A DNA stretch of 15,806 nucleotides from Oscillospiraceae bacterium (GCA_015068335.1 SVKT01000025.1:1-15806); one strand, 5' to 3'; numbered from the stretch's first letter, positions 1 through 7,981 are shown. Program-made: numbers and translations. Notes: generated by a model from the sequence alone, not told the origin.

Positions 1-1142
1 ATGAGTGGGTGCGCCGCCTGCTGGAAAATCAGGAGGGCGCTGACGCCGAGGAGTATATCCATTCCCTGAAGATCGATATGTTCGCCGACGAGGTGTTCGT
101 GTTCACCCCCAACGGCGACGTGCAGAACCTGCCCGCCGGTGCGACGCCCATCGACTTCGCCTATGCCATCCACTCTGCGGTAGGCAACCGGATGGTGGGC
201 GCCAAGGTCAACAACCGCATCGTCACCCTGGACTATGCGCTGAAAAACGGCGACATCGTGGAGATCCTCACCGCCAAGAACGCCAAGGGCCCCAGCCGCG
301 ACTGGATGAAGATCGCCAAGTCCAGCGAGGCCCGCAGCAAGATCCGCCAGTGGTTCAAGAAGGAGCGGAAAGAGGAAAACATCGGCAACGGTCGTTCTGC
401 CTTTGAGTCGGAGTTGAAGCATATGGGCCTGACGTTGAAGGACGTCACCGCCCCGGAGGTGCTCAACGCTGTTTTGAAAAAGATGCCCTACGGCTCTCTG
501 GAAGAAATGTACGCCGCCATCGGTTACGGCGGCTTCACCGCCCAGAAGGCCGTCAGCCGGATGCAGGGCGAGTTGCAGCGGCTCAACCGCAGTCAGCAGG
601 CCGAGCAGTTGGCGGCCGAGGCAGCGGAAAACAAGACGAAGGAAGACGTTGCTCCCGCTCCCGTGCAAAAGCGCGTCAAGAGCGAGCAGGGCATCATTGT
701 GGAGGGGCTGGACAACTGTCTGGTGAAGTTCTCCAAGTGCTGTACCCCCGTTCCCGGCGACAAGATCGTGGGCTTTATCACCCGGGGCTACGGCGTGTCC
801 GTCCATCGCTGCGACTGCCCCAACGCTTCGGAGGAAAAGCGCTCCCAGCCCGGTCAGGAAGGCCGCTGGATCAATGTTTCCTGGGGCACGGACACCAACG
901 ACAATTATCCCACGGTGCTGGAAGCGGTGTGCAAGGACCGCAGCAATCTGCTGCTGGACATCTCCGCCGCCCTCTCCTCCACCAACACCTATGTACTGGG
1001 CTTCAATACCCGCAACACCGAGGACGGCTATGCCGTCTGCCGGTTGGAGATCCGCGTGAAAGACGAGCAGCAACTCCAAACCCTGATGAACAAACTGCAC
1101 CAGATCTCCGGCGTGCTGAGCGTTTCTCGCCCGGCAGGATAA
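1..1142 (+). CDS. relA: RelA/SpoT family (p)ppGpp synthetase/hydrolase, C-terminal part (5' end outside window)
   Basis: This is the regulatory half of a bifunctional Rel enzyme that makes and degrades (p)ppGpp in the cytoplasm in response to amino-acid starvation. The frame is open to the left edge (codons from base 3), so the hydrolase and synthetase domains lie off the window. Visible in order are a TGS domain (about bases 85-270, starting at VFVFTPNGDVQNLP), a helical linker, a conserved Cys/His patch (KFSKCCTPVPGD at about 727-762, then VHRCDCPN), and a C-terminal ACT domain (about 865-1139, INVSW through LSVSRPAG). In this family these parts contact the stalled ribosome and control the switch between synthesis and hydrolysis. 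The order relA-dtd matches B. subtilis. Family identity is secure. Which activities are intact cannot be judged from this part. Confidence 0.95.
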   Translation, partial: EWVRRLLENQEGADAEEYIHSLKIDMFADEVFVFTPNGDVQNLPAGATPIDFAYAIHSAVGNRMVGAKVNNRIVTLDYALKNGDIVEILTAKNAKGPSRDWMKIAKSSEARSKIRQWFKKERKEENIGNGRSAFESELKHMGLTLKDVTAPEVLNAVLKKMPYGSLEEMYAAIGYGGFTAQKAVSRMQGELQRLNRSQQAEQLAAEAAENKTKEDVAPAPVQKRVKSEQGIIVEGLDNCLVKFSKCCTPVPGDKIVGFITRGYGVSVHRCDCPNASEEKRSQPGQEGRWINVSWGTDTNDNYPTVLEAVCKDRSNLLLDISAALSSTNTYVLGFNTRNTEDGYAVCRLEIRVKDEQQLQTLMNKLHQISGVLSVSRPAG

Positions 1143-1206
1143 AAGGTCAAGGGGGAGCCTGCGCACCTGAGTTGAAGATATTACTTCATTGAAAGGAGCG
1201 ATACAG

Positions 1207-1308
1207 ATGAGAGAACCCGATTACAGAGGTACCGGTATCGCAGTAATCGTTATGGCTGTCTTACTGGCTATCGTTAACATTTTCCATTTCATCACTTGGG
1301 GATTTTAA
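1207..1308 (+). CDS. Small single-pass membrane peptide, 33 aa, unrecognised
   Basis: A short gene starting at ATG 1207 with an excellent ribosome site (GAAAGGAG at 1191-1198, 8 bases upstream) and ending at TAA 1306-1308. The product begins MREPDYRGTG. It continues with a hydrophobic stretch of about 16 residues (IAVIVMAVLLAIVNIF) and ends HFITWGF, so it looks like one membrane helix with a short polar N-terminus. Codon use is much more AT-rich (AGA, GTA, TTA) than in the GC-rich neighbours. It sits 64 bases after relA and just ahead of a strongly folded region preceding dtd. I do not recognise the family. It could be a membrane microprotein or a leader peptide, although no amino-acid run typical of attenuation is present. 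The ribosome site and a complete short frame support it being real; the function is unknown. Confidence 0.7.
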   Translation: MREPDYRGTGIAVIVMAVLLAIVNIFHFITWGF

Positions 1309-1540
1309 ATTACTCAATATAAAAGCCGCCAGCCCCGCCGGCGACATCGGTCACTGGTAAACGCCGCCTTGGATAGCCGTTGGCGCTTTATCGCCTTACG
1401 GATATCGCACACCCCTTGCGGGTGCAAGGCGGCTGAGTCGGGAAATTTTCGCCAGGTACACGCCCCGGCAAACGATGATTGAAAAGCATTCGCCTGTTGG
1501 CGAAGTGGGCTGTTTTTCGAAGAAGAAAGGAACTTTTGTT
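1309..1540 (+). ncRNA. Strongly structured intergenic region ahead of dtd; candidate ncRNA or leader RNA (about 1321-1517)
   Basis: No gene is seen here, but the RNA would fold well. A perfect 9-bp stem (GCCGCCTTG 1363-1371 with CAAGGCGGC 1425-1433) encloses two hairpins. The first is GATA/CCGT/GGCG (1372-1385) with CGCC/ACGG/TATC (1392-1406); the second is CACCC (1410-1414) with GGGTG (1420-1424). Outside it, CAGCCC (1330-1335) can pair with GGGCTG (1507-1512), and TTCGCC-TGTT-GGCGAA (1489-1504) is a perfect hairpin. A T-run at 1513-1517 follows, resembling a weak terminator. The overall plan (closing stem, open middle, terminal arm, about 190 nt) would suit a 6S-like RNA, and B. subtilis has a 6S gene near its own relA-dtd-hisS-aspS region. 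I cannot confirm that family. A dtd-operon leader is the alternative. Confidence 0.4.
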
Positions 1541-1981
1541 ATGCGCGCTGTGGTCACCCGTGTGAAACGTGCCTCCGTTACCATTGACGGCCGCGTCAAC
1601 GGCCAGATCGGAACGGGCTTCCTGATCCTGCTGGGGGTAGGCCCCGACGACACCGAAGAGACCGCCGTGAAACTGGCGGAGAAGATCTGCAATCTTCGCG
1701 TGTTCGAGGACGAAAACGGCAAAATGAACCGCAGCCTGGAACAGGTGGGCGGCAGTGTGCTGGTGGTTTCCCAGTTCACCCTGTACGCCGACACCTCCTC
1801 CCGCCGCCCCGGCTTTTCCGGTGCGGCGAAGCCGGAACTGGCCATCCCCCTCTATGAGCGGTTTATGCGGCACTGCCGCGACCGCGGCTTCGCTGTGGAG
1901 CACGGCGAGTTCGGCGCAGAGATGCAGGTGGACTCCTGCAACGACGGCCCCGTGACCATCCTGTTCGACACGGACAAGTAA
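1541..1981 (+). CDS. dtd: D-aminoacyl-tRNA deacylase
   Basis: Cytoplasmic proofreading enzyme that hydrolyses D-aminoacyl-tRNAs (such as D-Tyr-tRNA) and glycyl-tRNA-Ala, freeing the tRNA. The 146-residue length is normal for the family. The two active-site signatures are present: SQFTLYADTSS (about residues 78-88, the SQFTL motif) and NDGPVTI near the C-terminus (the Gly-cisPro motif that rejects L-amino acids). The start at ATG 1541 is chosen because MRAVVTRVKRASVTIDG is the conserved N-terminus and AAGAAAGGA lies upstream. An in-frame ATG at 1475 has no ribosome site and falls in the folded leader. It follows relA as in Bacillus and is separated from the next gene by 9 bases, so the two are very likely translated from one mRNA. 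Confidence 0.95.
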   Translation: MRAVVTRVKRASVTIDGRVNGQIGTGFLILLGVGPDDTEETAVKLAEKICNLRVFEDENGKMNRSLEQVGGSVLVVSQFTLYADTSSRRPGFSGAAKPELAIPLYERFMRHCRDRGFAVEHGEFGAEMQVDSCNDGPVTILFDTDK

Positions 1982-1990
1982 GGAGCGCCT

Positions 1991-2605
1991 ATGGACATCA
2001 AGATTTTGCAGGTGGGCCCGATCGGGACGAACTGCTACCTCCTCTGCGACGAAGCGGAGAAGAAATGCGCCGTGGTGGATCCCGGCGGCGACGCCCGGCA
2101 GATCCTTGCCGCGGTGGAGCGCACCGGCTGCACGCCCTGTGCGGTTTTCCTGACCCACGGGCACTATGACCATACCGGCGCGGCGGAGGAACTTTCCGCC
2201 GCCTGGCCCGGTGTGCCGGTGTATCTGAATCGGCGGGATCGGTATGAGGGCGATGCGTATTTGCAGCAACTCTTCCCCGTCGTGTCCGGCGCACAGGATT
2301 ACGACGAGGGGGACGAATTTGCCGTGGGCGGTTTGACCGTCCGTGTGCTGGCCACTCCCGGCCACTCCGAGGGCAGCGTGACCCTGCGCTGCGGCGATGT
2401 GCTTTTCTGCGGCGACACCCTTTTTGCCGGGTCTATGGGCCGCACGGACTTTCCCGGCGGCTCGACGAAGAAGATTATGGCCTCCCTGCGCCGTCTGGGG
2501 GAACTGGAAGGCGATTTGCAGGTTCTGCCCGGCCATATGGAGCCGTCTTCTCTGGCGGCGGAGCGCCGCAGAAACCCCTATCTGATCGAAGCGATGCGCG
2601 GCTGA
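1991..2605 (+). CDS. Metallo-beta-lactamase-fold hydrolase, glyoxalase II-like
   Basis: A 204-residue cytoplasmic metallohydrolase of the glyoxalase II/YcbL-type MBL superfamily. All metal ligands are visible: THGHYDH (residues 55-61, HxHxDH), His125 in ATPGHSEGS, Asp142 in FCGDTLFAGSMGRTDF and His182 in PGHMEPSS. The short form lacks the C-terminal substrate domain of true glyoxalase II, so hydroxyacylglutathione is not assured as substrate; other small thioesters are possible. The ribosome site (TAAGGAG) overlaps the dtd stop codon, suggesting translational coupling. An MBL gene between dtd and hemZ is a familiar arrangement in clostridia. Fold and metal binding are secure; the substrate is not known. 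Confidence 0.9.
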   Translation: MDIKILQVGPIGTNCYLLCDEAEKKCAVVDPGGDARQILAAVERTGCTPCAVFLTHGHYDHTGAAEELSAAWPGVPVYLNRRDRYEGDAYLQQLFPVVSGAQDYDEGDEFAVGGLTVRVLATPGHSEGSVTLRCGDVLFCGDTLFAGSMGRTDFPGGSTKKIMASLRRLGELEGDLQVLPGHMEPSSLAAERRRNPYLIEAMRG

Positions 2606-2617
2606 CGAGGAAAGTTT

Positions 2618-4087
2618 ATGAAACTGGTATTAAACGGACACGACGAGCGGTATATTGTGGAACAGAGCCTGATGAATCTGTTCCCCGGCGAAAAGCCCGT
2701 CTATGAGCCGATCCTGCCCGGAGATGACTGCTGGGCGGTGGTATCCGTGTCGGAAGCGGAAGGTCTCTGCGCCGTGACGGTGGAACTGTGCCAAAATGGC
2801 CGCACCGCTGTGGAGCGGCTGACCCATCCCCTCTCCGGCACCGAATTTGAACAGGAGGGACAGCGTCGCCACGCCGTTGCCCGCTGCTTTTTTCTGGCGG
2901 CGCAGACAGTCACCGGCGTCACGCCTCCGTGGGGTATGCTCACCGGCGTCCGCCCGGATAAGCCGGTGACCTGGGCGCTGGCGGAGGGCAAAACGCCGGA
3001 ACAGGCCCGGCAGATGCTGGAACAGGACTATTTTGTGACCCCGTCCCGCGCCGCGCTGGCGTTGGAGACCGGTTCTGCGGCGCTGACCGCCGCGCAAAAA
3101 CTGGGCCCGAAGGACATTGCCGTGTATGTGGGCATCCCCTTCTGCCCCACCCGCTGCTCCTACTGCTCCTTTGTCAGCCACAGCGTGGAGCGCAGTTTTG
3201 CGCTGGTGCCGCCCTATGTGGACGCCCTGGTGGAGGAGATCCGCGCCGGCGGCGAGATGGCGCGCCAGCAGGGCTTGCGCGTCCGCGCCTTTTATATGGG
3301 CGGCGGCACGCCCACTACCTTGACGGCCCGGCAGATGGACCGTGTGCTGACGACCTTTGAGGAGTCTTTCGACATCCTCCCCTGTGAGGAGATCACCGTG
3401 GAGGCCGGCCGCCCGGACACCATCACCGCCGAAAAACTGGCGGTACTGAAAAGCCACGGCGTCACCCGGGTCAGCGTGAATCCCCAGACGATGGAAGATC
3501 ACGTGCTGCGCGCCATCGGCCGGTGCCACACCGCCGGAGATATCGAGCAGGCGATGGAACTGGTGGCGGCCTACGGCTTCCCCCACGTGAATATGGACCT
3601 GATCGCCGGATTGCCGGAGGATTCTCCGGAGGGCTTCCGTCGCTCGCTGGACCGTTGTCTGGCTTTCGGCACGGACAATGTCACCGTGCACACCCTTGCT
3701 CTGAAACGGGGCAGCCGCATCCTGACGGAGGGGCTTTCCATTCCCGACGGCACCGCCGTGGCGGAGATGCTGGCCTATGCCGAGCCGGTGCTGCGCCGCA
3801 GCGGCTACGCGCCCTATTACCTCTACCGCCAGAAGCAGATGTCCGGCAGTTTTGAGAACATCGGCTGGTGCAGACCCGGGGCGGAGTGCTGGTACAACAT
3901 CTACATTATGTCGGAACTTTGTTCCATCCTCTCTTTCGGTGCGGGCGGATCCACCAAGATGGTGGAACCGGGCACCAACCGCATTGAGCGGGTGTTCAAC
4001 CTGAAATATCCCAAGGAATACACCGAGCGGCCGGAAAAATGTCTGGAAAACCAGGCCGCCTTCGCTGACTTTTATCGAAATCTGTAA
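2618..4087 (+). CDS. hemZ: Radical SAM coproporphyrinogen dehydrogenase-like protein HemZ
   Basis: A 489-residue radical-SAM protein of the HemZ branch of oxygen-independent coproporphyrinogen III oxidases, which decarboxylate propionate side chains in haem synthesis. The [4Fe-4S] motif is CPTRCSYC (Cys176, Cys180, Cys183) after VYVGIPF. The SAM-binding GGGTP is at 228-232, and PWGMLTGVRPDK (about 104-115) is typical of the HemZ N-terminal extension. The C-terminal segment around YYLYRQKQMSGSFENIGW is also characteristic. True porphyrin activity is not proven for many HemZ-like clostridial proteins, and no other haem genes occur in this window. It begins 12 bases after the MBL gene with GAGGAAAG upstream, consistent with co-transcription. 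Family assignment is confident, exact reaction less so. Confidence 0.92.
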   Translation: MKLVLNGHDERYIVEQSLMNLFPGEKPVYEPILPGDDCWAVVSVSEAEGLCAVTVELCQNGRTAVERLTHPLSGTEFEQEGQRRHAVARCFFLAAQTVTGVTPPWGMLTGVRPDKPVTWALAEGKTPEQARQMLEQDYFVTPSRAALALETGSAALTAAQKLGPKDIAVYVGIPFCPTRCSYCSFVSHSVERSFALVPPYVDALVEEIRAGGEMARQQGLRVRAFYMGGGTPTTLTARQMDRVLTTFEESFDILPCEEITVEAGRPDTITAEKLAVLKSHGVTRVSVNPQTMEDHVLRAIGRCHTAGDIEQAMELVAAYGFPHVNMDLIAGLPEDSPEGFRRSLDRCLAFGTDNVTVHTLALKRGSRILTEGLSIPDGTAVAEMLAYAEPVLRRSGYAPYYLYRQKQMSGSFENIGWCRPGAECWYNIYIMSELCSILSFGAGGSTKMVEPGTNRIERVFNLKYPKEYTERPEKCLENQAAFADFYRNL

Positions 4088-4114
4088 CCGACCGGGCAGA
4101 AAGGAGCCGATGAT

Positions 4115-5050
4115 ATGCCGTATTCTCTGACACAACTGAACGAAGCCATCCGCACAGACCCCAGAGCCTTTGTGGAGGAATGTGACGCCGCCTACGCCAA
4201 AAAGGTGGAAACGGCGGCGGAAAAAATCGCGGAGCACCGGGGCGAATCCCGCATCATTCTGCTCTCCGGCCCGTCCGGCTCCGGCAAGACCACAACGGCG
4301 CTGAAAATCGAGGAACAACTGGAAAAGATGGGCATTGAGACCCACGCCGTGGCGATGGACAACTATTTCAATACCATCGACCCTGAAACGGCACCCCGCA
4401 ACCGGGAGGGCGAGATCGACTATGAGTCCCCCTTCTGTCTGGATGTGGAACTGCTCAACCGGCACTTTGCTATGCTGGACCGGGGCGAGACCATCCACGT
4501 GCCCAAGTACGAGTTTGCCCGCCAGATGCGCTCCAATATCCTCTCCCAGCCCCTGCATCTGGGCGAAAACGAACTGGCGATTTTCGAGGGCATCCACGCC
4601 CTGAATGACATCATCGTGGGCAAGAATCCCCACGCCTTCAAACTGTATATCGCCGCCCGCAGCAACCTTGTGGACGACGACGGCAAGGTGGTGTTTGAGC
4701 ATTCCTGGCTCCGCCTGTGCCGCCGTATGGTGCGCGACAATCTGTTCCGCGGCAGCGACGCCGCCGCCACGCTGAAAATGTGGCCCAACGTGCGCCGGGG
4801 CGAGAAACTGTACATCTCCCCCTACAAGGAAAACGCCCACATTATGTTCGACTCCTCGCTGGCCTTTGAGTTTGCTGTCATCAAACCCCTTGTGCTGCCT
4901 TTGTTGGAGGCCATCCCTGCCGGAAAGTACGCGGTGGTGGACGATATGCTGCGGGGCTTCGAGAAGATCGAGGCGCTGGACGAAAGTTATGTGGCGCCGG
5001 ACTCTCTGGCAAGAGAGTTCATCGGCGGCAGTACCTACGACAACCATTGA
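4115..5050 (+). CDS. P-loop uridine kinase/phosphoribulokinase-family nucleoside kinase
   Basis: A 311-residue cytoplasmic kinase of the uridine kinase/PRK superfamily, likely phosphorylating a nucleoside such as uridine. The Walker A motif GPSGSGKT is at residues 52-59. Family landmarks follow: AMDNYFNTID, DYESPFCLDVELLN, the P-KYEFARQMR segment and LAIFEGIHALND. The related clostridial nucleoside kinases of about 550 residues carry an N-terminal TGS/threonyl-tRNA-synthetase-like half. Here only about 50 helical residues precede the P-loop, so this is the short form. The start at ATG 4115 is preceded by AAAGGAG at 4100-4105. The purine nucleoside phosphorylase two genes downstream fits a nucleoside-salvage role. 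The substrate is inferred, not shown. Confidence 0.85.
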   Translation: MPYSLTQLNEAIRTDPRAFVEECDAAYAKKVETAAEKIAEHRGESRIILLSGPSGSGKTTTALKIEEQLEKMGIETHAVAMDNYFNTIDPETAPRNREGEIDYESPFCLDVELLNRHFAMLDRGETIHVPKYEFARQMRSNILSQPLHLGENELAIFEGIHALNDIIVGKNPHAFKLYIAARSNLVDDDGKVVFEHSWLRLCRRMVRDNLFRGSDAAATLKMWPNVRRGEKLYISPYKENAHIMFDSSLAFEFAVIKPLVLPLLEAIPAGKYAVVDDMLRGFEKIEALDESYVAPDSLAREFIGGSTYDNH

Positions 5051-5073
5051 GGACGGAGATCGGGAGGACGCGT

Positions 5074-5466
5074 ATGAACGAAAAAATCAACGATCTGCTG
5101 GAACAGGTGCGCCGCGGCGCCGTGCGTGCCGGCGATGTGGCTGCCGATGCGGCGTACGGCGTTGGCAGGAAGGCCGGCGAACTGCTGAGCGTGGCGAAAC
5201 TGAATATCCGCATTATGGACCAGAAGGCGGCCGTGAATCTGGCGATGCGCCAGTTGGGCGAACTGCTTTACGCCACCCATACCGGCGACCCCACCGAGTC
5301 CGAGGTGCTGCAAGCAAAACTGGAAGAGATCGACGCCTTGAAGGCGGAGATCGCCGCGCTGGAAGACCAGGTCCGCAAGGAAAAGGCGGCGCAGGTCTGC
5401 GCGGCCTGCGGCGGTGAGATCCGCACCGGCGACGCTTTCTGCCGGAGTTGTGGAGGAAAACTGTAA
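5074..5466 (+). CDS. Coiled-coil protein with C-terminal zinc ribbon
   Basis: A 130-residue cytoplasmic protein of no assigned function. Residues about 1-105 are almost wholly helical and charged, including a predicted coiled coil (VLQAKLEEIDALKAEIAALE). The C-terminus is a zinc ribbon with CAAC (Cys109, Cys112) and CRSC (Cys123, Cys126) followed by GGKL. This architecture is common in small clostridial proteins called zinc-ribbon domain-containing. ATG 5074 is preferred to an in-frame start 27 bases upstream because GGGAGGA lies just before it. Its stop overlaps the start of the next gene by one base (TAATG), so translation is coupled to the phosphorylase. Nothing visible says what it binds. 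Confidence 0.85.
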   Translation: MNEKINDLLEQVRRGAVRAGDVAADAAYGVGRKAGELLSVAKLNIRIMDQKAAVNLAMRQLGELLYATHTGDPTESEVLQAKLEEIDALKAEIAALEDQVRKEKAAQVCAACGGEIRTGDAFCRSCGGKL

Positions 5467-6293
5467 TGGACGGCTACCGCTTTGAACAGTATCTGGAAAG
5501 CGCAGAGGCGCTGCGGCAGCGCCTGGGGGCATTCCGCCCCCGCGTGCTGCTGATTCTGGGCTCCGGCCTGGGCGCTTTGGGCGACGAAGTGGAAAACCCC
5601 GTCTTCATCCCCTATGAAGATGTGCCCCATATGAAGCATTCCACCGCGCCGGACCACAAGGGTCGGTTCGTGTTTGGCCGTCTGGCCGGGCAGGATGTGG
5701 CGGTGATGCAGGGTCGGCTCCACCCCTATGAGGGCTGGACCTTTGCCGATGCAGCCTATCCCGTGCGGGTGATGCGCCTGCTGGGCGCGGAGACGCTGTT
5801 TGTCACCAACGCCGCCGGCGCTGTCAACGAGACGTTTGCTGTGGGCGACCTGATGCTCATCACCGACCACATTAAATTTGCCCCCGCCAGTCCCCTGATC
5901 GGGCCCAATGTGGATGAGTTCGGCCCCCGCTTCCCCGATATAACCCACGCCTACGCCCCCCGCCTGCACGCAGTCGCCCGCGAAAGCGCGGCAGAACTGG
6001 ACATCCCTCTGCGCCAGGGCGTGTATATGTACTTCGCCGGTCCCCAGTATGAAACCCCGGCGGAGATCCGCGCTGCCCGGATCCTGGGCGCCGATACCGT
6101 GGGAATGTCCACGGTGCCGGAGGTCATCACCGCCGCCCACTGCGGGATGGAGGTGCTGGGCTTCTCCCTGTGTACCAATATGGCTGCCGGCGTGCTGGAT
6201 CAGCCCCTCTCCGGCGAGGAGGTCATCGCCGCGGGCGCGGCCGCCGCGCCCCGCTTTGCCGCGCTGGTGAAGCGCTGTCTGGAACGGGCGTGA
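5466..6293 (+). CDS. punA: Purine nucleoside phosphorylase, trimeric class I
   Basis: Cytoplasmic salvage enzyme converting inosine or guanosine plus phosphate to base and ribose-1-phosphate. The 275-residue length and motifs fit the trimeric class: LGSGLGAL (residues 31-38), MQGRLHPYEGW (81-91), VTNAAGAVN (113-121), FAGPQYETPAE (190-200, with Glu196 in the base site), GMSTVPEVITAAHCGM (213-228) and Asn238 in CTNMAAG. In this class the last is the residue that selects 6-oxopurines. The ATG shares a base with the zinc-ribbon gene stop. With the kinase upstream it makes a small nucleoside-salvage group. No terminator is obvious after it; the 74-base gap contains a short hairpin without a T-run. 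Confidence 0.93.
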   Translation: MDGYRFEQYLESAEALRQRLGAFRPRVLLILGSGLGALGDEVENPVFIPYEDVPHMKHSTAPDHKGRFVFGRLAGQDVAVMQGRLHPYEGWTFADAAYPVRVMRLLGAETLFVTNAAGAVNETFAVGDLMLITDHIKFAPASPLIGPNVDEFGPRFPDITHAYAPRLHAVARESAAELDIPLRQGVYMYFAGPQYETPAEIRAARILGADTVGMSTVPEVITAAHCGMEVLGFSLCTNMAAGVLDQPLSGEEVIAAGAAAAPRFAALVKRCLERA

Positions 6294-6367
6294 CAGAAGC
6301 GGGCGTATAACGGGCGTGCTGCCCGTGTGTCCCTGCGCATTTTGACGGAATTCGAGGTAATTGTTCG

Positions 6368-7981
6368 ATGTCGAAGCAACCTAAAAAACAGTCCTTCCTC
6401 GGGGGCGCAGTCGTGCTGGCGGCGTCTGCGGCGGTAGTCAAACTGATCGGCGCCGTCTACAAGATCCCGCTGAACAACATTCTGGGCGAGGTGGGAAAAA
6501 CCTATTTCCAGACCGCCTACGAGATCTATAACGTGCTGCTGACCATCTCCACTGCCGGTTTGCCGCTGGCCATCTCCAAACTCACCAGCCAGGCCCACGC
6601 CCAGGGACGGGAAAACGAAAAGCGCAAGATCTTCCGCACGGCCATCTGGCTGTTTTTGGGGCTGGGTCTCACCGGCTCCCTGCTGATGTTCTTCGGCGCG
6701 GAACAACTGGCGGCGTTCCAGAACAACTCTATGGCCTTCCTGCCCATCCGGGCGCTGGCTCCGGCGGTGTTCTGCGTGTGTCTGCTGGCCTGTATGCGCG
6801 GCTATACCCAGGGTCAGGGCAATATGACCCCCACCGCCGTTTCCCAAGTGCTGGAAGCGCTGTGCAAGGTGGGCATCGGTTTGCCGCTGGCGTGGTATCT
6901 GCTGCGGCTGGGCCGCGGACTGGACAGCGGCGCGGCCGGCGCCATTCTGGGCGTTACCGTGGGTACGGTGCTGTCGATGTTCTTCCTGTTCTGGTATCTG
7001 CTGCGCCACCGCGACACGGAAAAATCCCTGGACGTGCCGGCAAGCAGCGGAACGCTGATGAAAAAAATTCTGGCCATCGGCGTGCCCATCACGCTGAGCA
7101 ACTCCGCGATGAGCATCATCACGCTGGTGGATACCAAGATCGTGCTGGGCCGTTTGCAGAGCGGACTGGGCCTGACGGAAGTGGCTGCCGCCGCCTTGAA
7201 GGGACAGTACAGTTACGCGATGGATATGGTGAATATGGTGGTGGCCTTTGCCTACCCCGTTACGATGAGCCTGCTGCCCGCGGCCTCCGCCGCCTTTGCG
7301 CGGAAGGATCACGCCGGCGCGGAGCGGATCATCTCCTCCGCTTTCCGGGTCATCATCATCCTCTCCCTCCCTGCCGGCGTGGGTCTCTCCGTGCTGGCCA
7401 CGCCGATTATGAAACTGGTGCTGCCTGCCCAGCCGGAATCCGCACTGGCGGCAGGCCCCCATTTGCAGATCCTGGGCTTTGCCTGCATCCTCATCTTCCT
7501 GATGATCCTGACCAACGCCCTGCTGCAAACCTACGGCAAGGAACAGATCCCCATTTTCACCGTCATCGCCGGCGGTGTGACCAAGGTGGCGATGAACTAC
7601 GTGCTGGTGGGCGATCCCGACATCAATATCCACGGCGCCCCCATCTCCACGTTGTGCTGCTACGGCGTCATCGTGGTGCTGAACCTGTTCTTTGTGTGGA
7701 AGTACTCCCCCAGAAAGCCGAAATACGTCCAGTTGTTCGCCAAGCCCATTCTGGCCTCCGTGCTGATGGGCGGCACCGCGTGGGCGGTATACGGTTTTAC
7801 CTTCCGCTTCCTCTCCGGCCACAGCGAATACGGCGCCAATGCCATTGCCGTTATGGTGGGCATCTGCGCCGGTGTGGTGGTGTACGGCGTTTTGATCATC
7901 GCGCTGCGCATTTTGCGTGCGGAGGATCTCCGCAGTATGCCAAAGGGCGAAAAACTTATTAAATTTTTGCACTTAAAGTGA
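6368..7981 (+). CDS. yabM: YabM/SpoVB-type MOP-superfamily lipid flippase
   Basis: A 537-residue integral membrane protein of the polysaccharide-synthesis branch of the MATE/MOP superfamily (relatives SpoVB, YabM, MurJ). It presumably flips an undecaprenyl-linked precursor for cell wall, cortex or surface glycan. It shows a basic N-terminus (MSKQPKKQSF), then about 14 hydrophobic segments spread over the length. The family start motif is AVVKLIGAVYKIPLNNILG (about 19-37), followed by TAGLPLAISKLTSQ. Position directly upstream of mazG matches B. subtilis yabM, which is the reason for the symbol. SpoVB is the other close relative and cannot be excluded by sequence alone. A GAGGT site lies about 10 bases upstream. 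The start codon lies in a perfect palindrome, TTCGATGTCGAA (6364-6375). Confidence 0.85.
   Translation: MSKQPKKQSFLGGAVVLAASAAVVKLIGAVYKIPLNNILGEVGKTYFQTAYEIYNVLLTISTAGLPLAISKLTSQAHAQGRENEKRKIFRTAIWLFLGLGLTGSLLMFFGAEQLAAFQNNSMAFLPIRALAPAVFCVCLLACMRGYTQGQGNMTPTAVSQVLEALCKVGIGLPLAWYLLRLGRGLDSGAAGAILGVTVGTVLSMFFLFWYLLRHRDTEKSLDVPASSGTLMKKILAIGVPITLSNSAMSIITLVDTKIVLGRLQSGLGLTEVAAAALKGQYSYAMDMVNMVVAFAYPVTMSLLPAASAAFARKDHAGAERIISSAFRVIIILSLPAGVGLSVLATPIMKLVLPAQPESALAAGPHLQILGFACILIFLMILTNALLQTYGKEQIPIFTVIAGGVTKVAMNYVLVGDPDINIHGAPISTLCCYGVIVVLNLFFVWKYSPRKPKYVQLFAKPILASVLMGGTAWAVYGFTFRFLSGHSEYGANAIAVMVGICAGVVVYGVLIIALRILRAEDLRSMPKGEKLIKFLHLK

Noticed and set aside
1309..1540. T-box or known riboswitch in the folded region before dtd
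   Set aside because: I found no T-box sequence (GGTGG-type specifier or antiterminator) and no motif of the riboswitch classes I know, so only a generic structured RNA is reported.
2630..5047. A very long open frame (805 codons) on the minus strand opposite hemZ and the kinase gene
   Set aside because: The plus-strand genes have clear families, and the minus frame has no ribosome site or recognisable domain. It is rich in His, Gly and Arg, as expected for the reverse of GC-rich codons.
6200..7972. A 590-codon open frame on the minus strand opposite the flippase
   Set aside because: It is a shadow of the membrane protein: Gln/His-rich, with no domain and no start signals.
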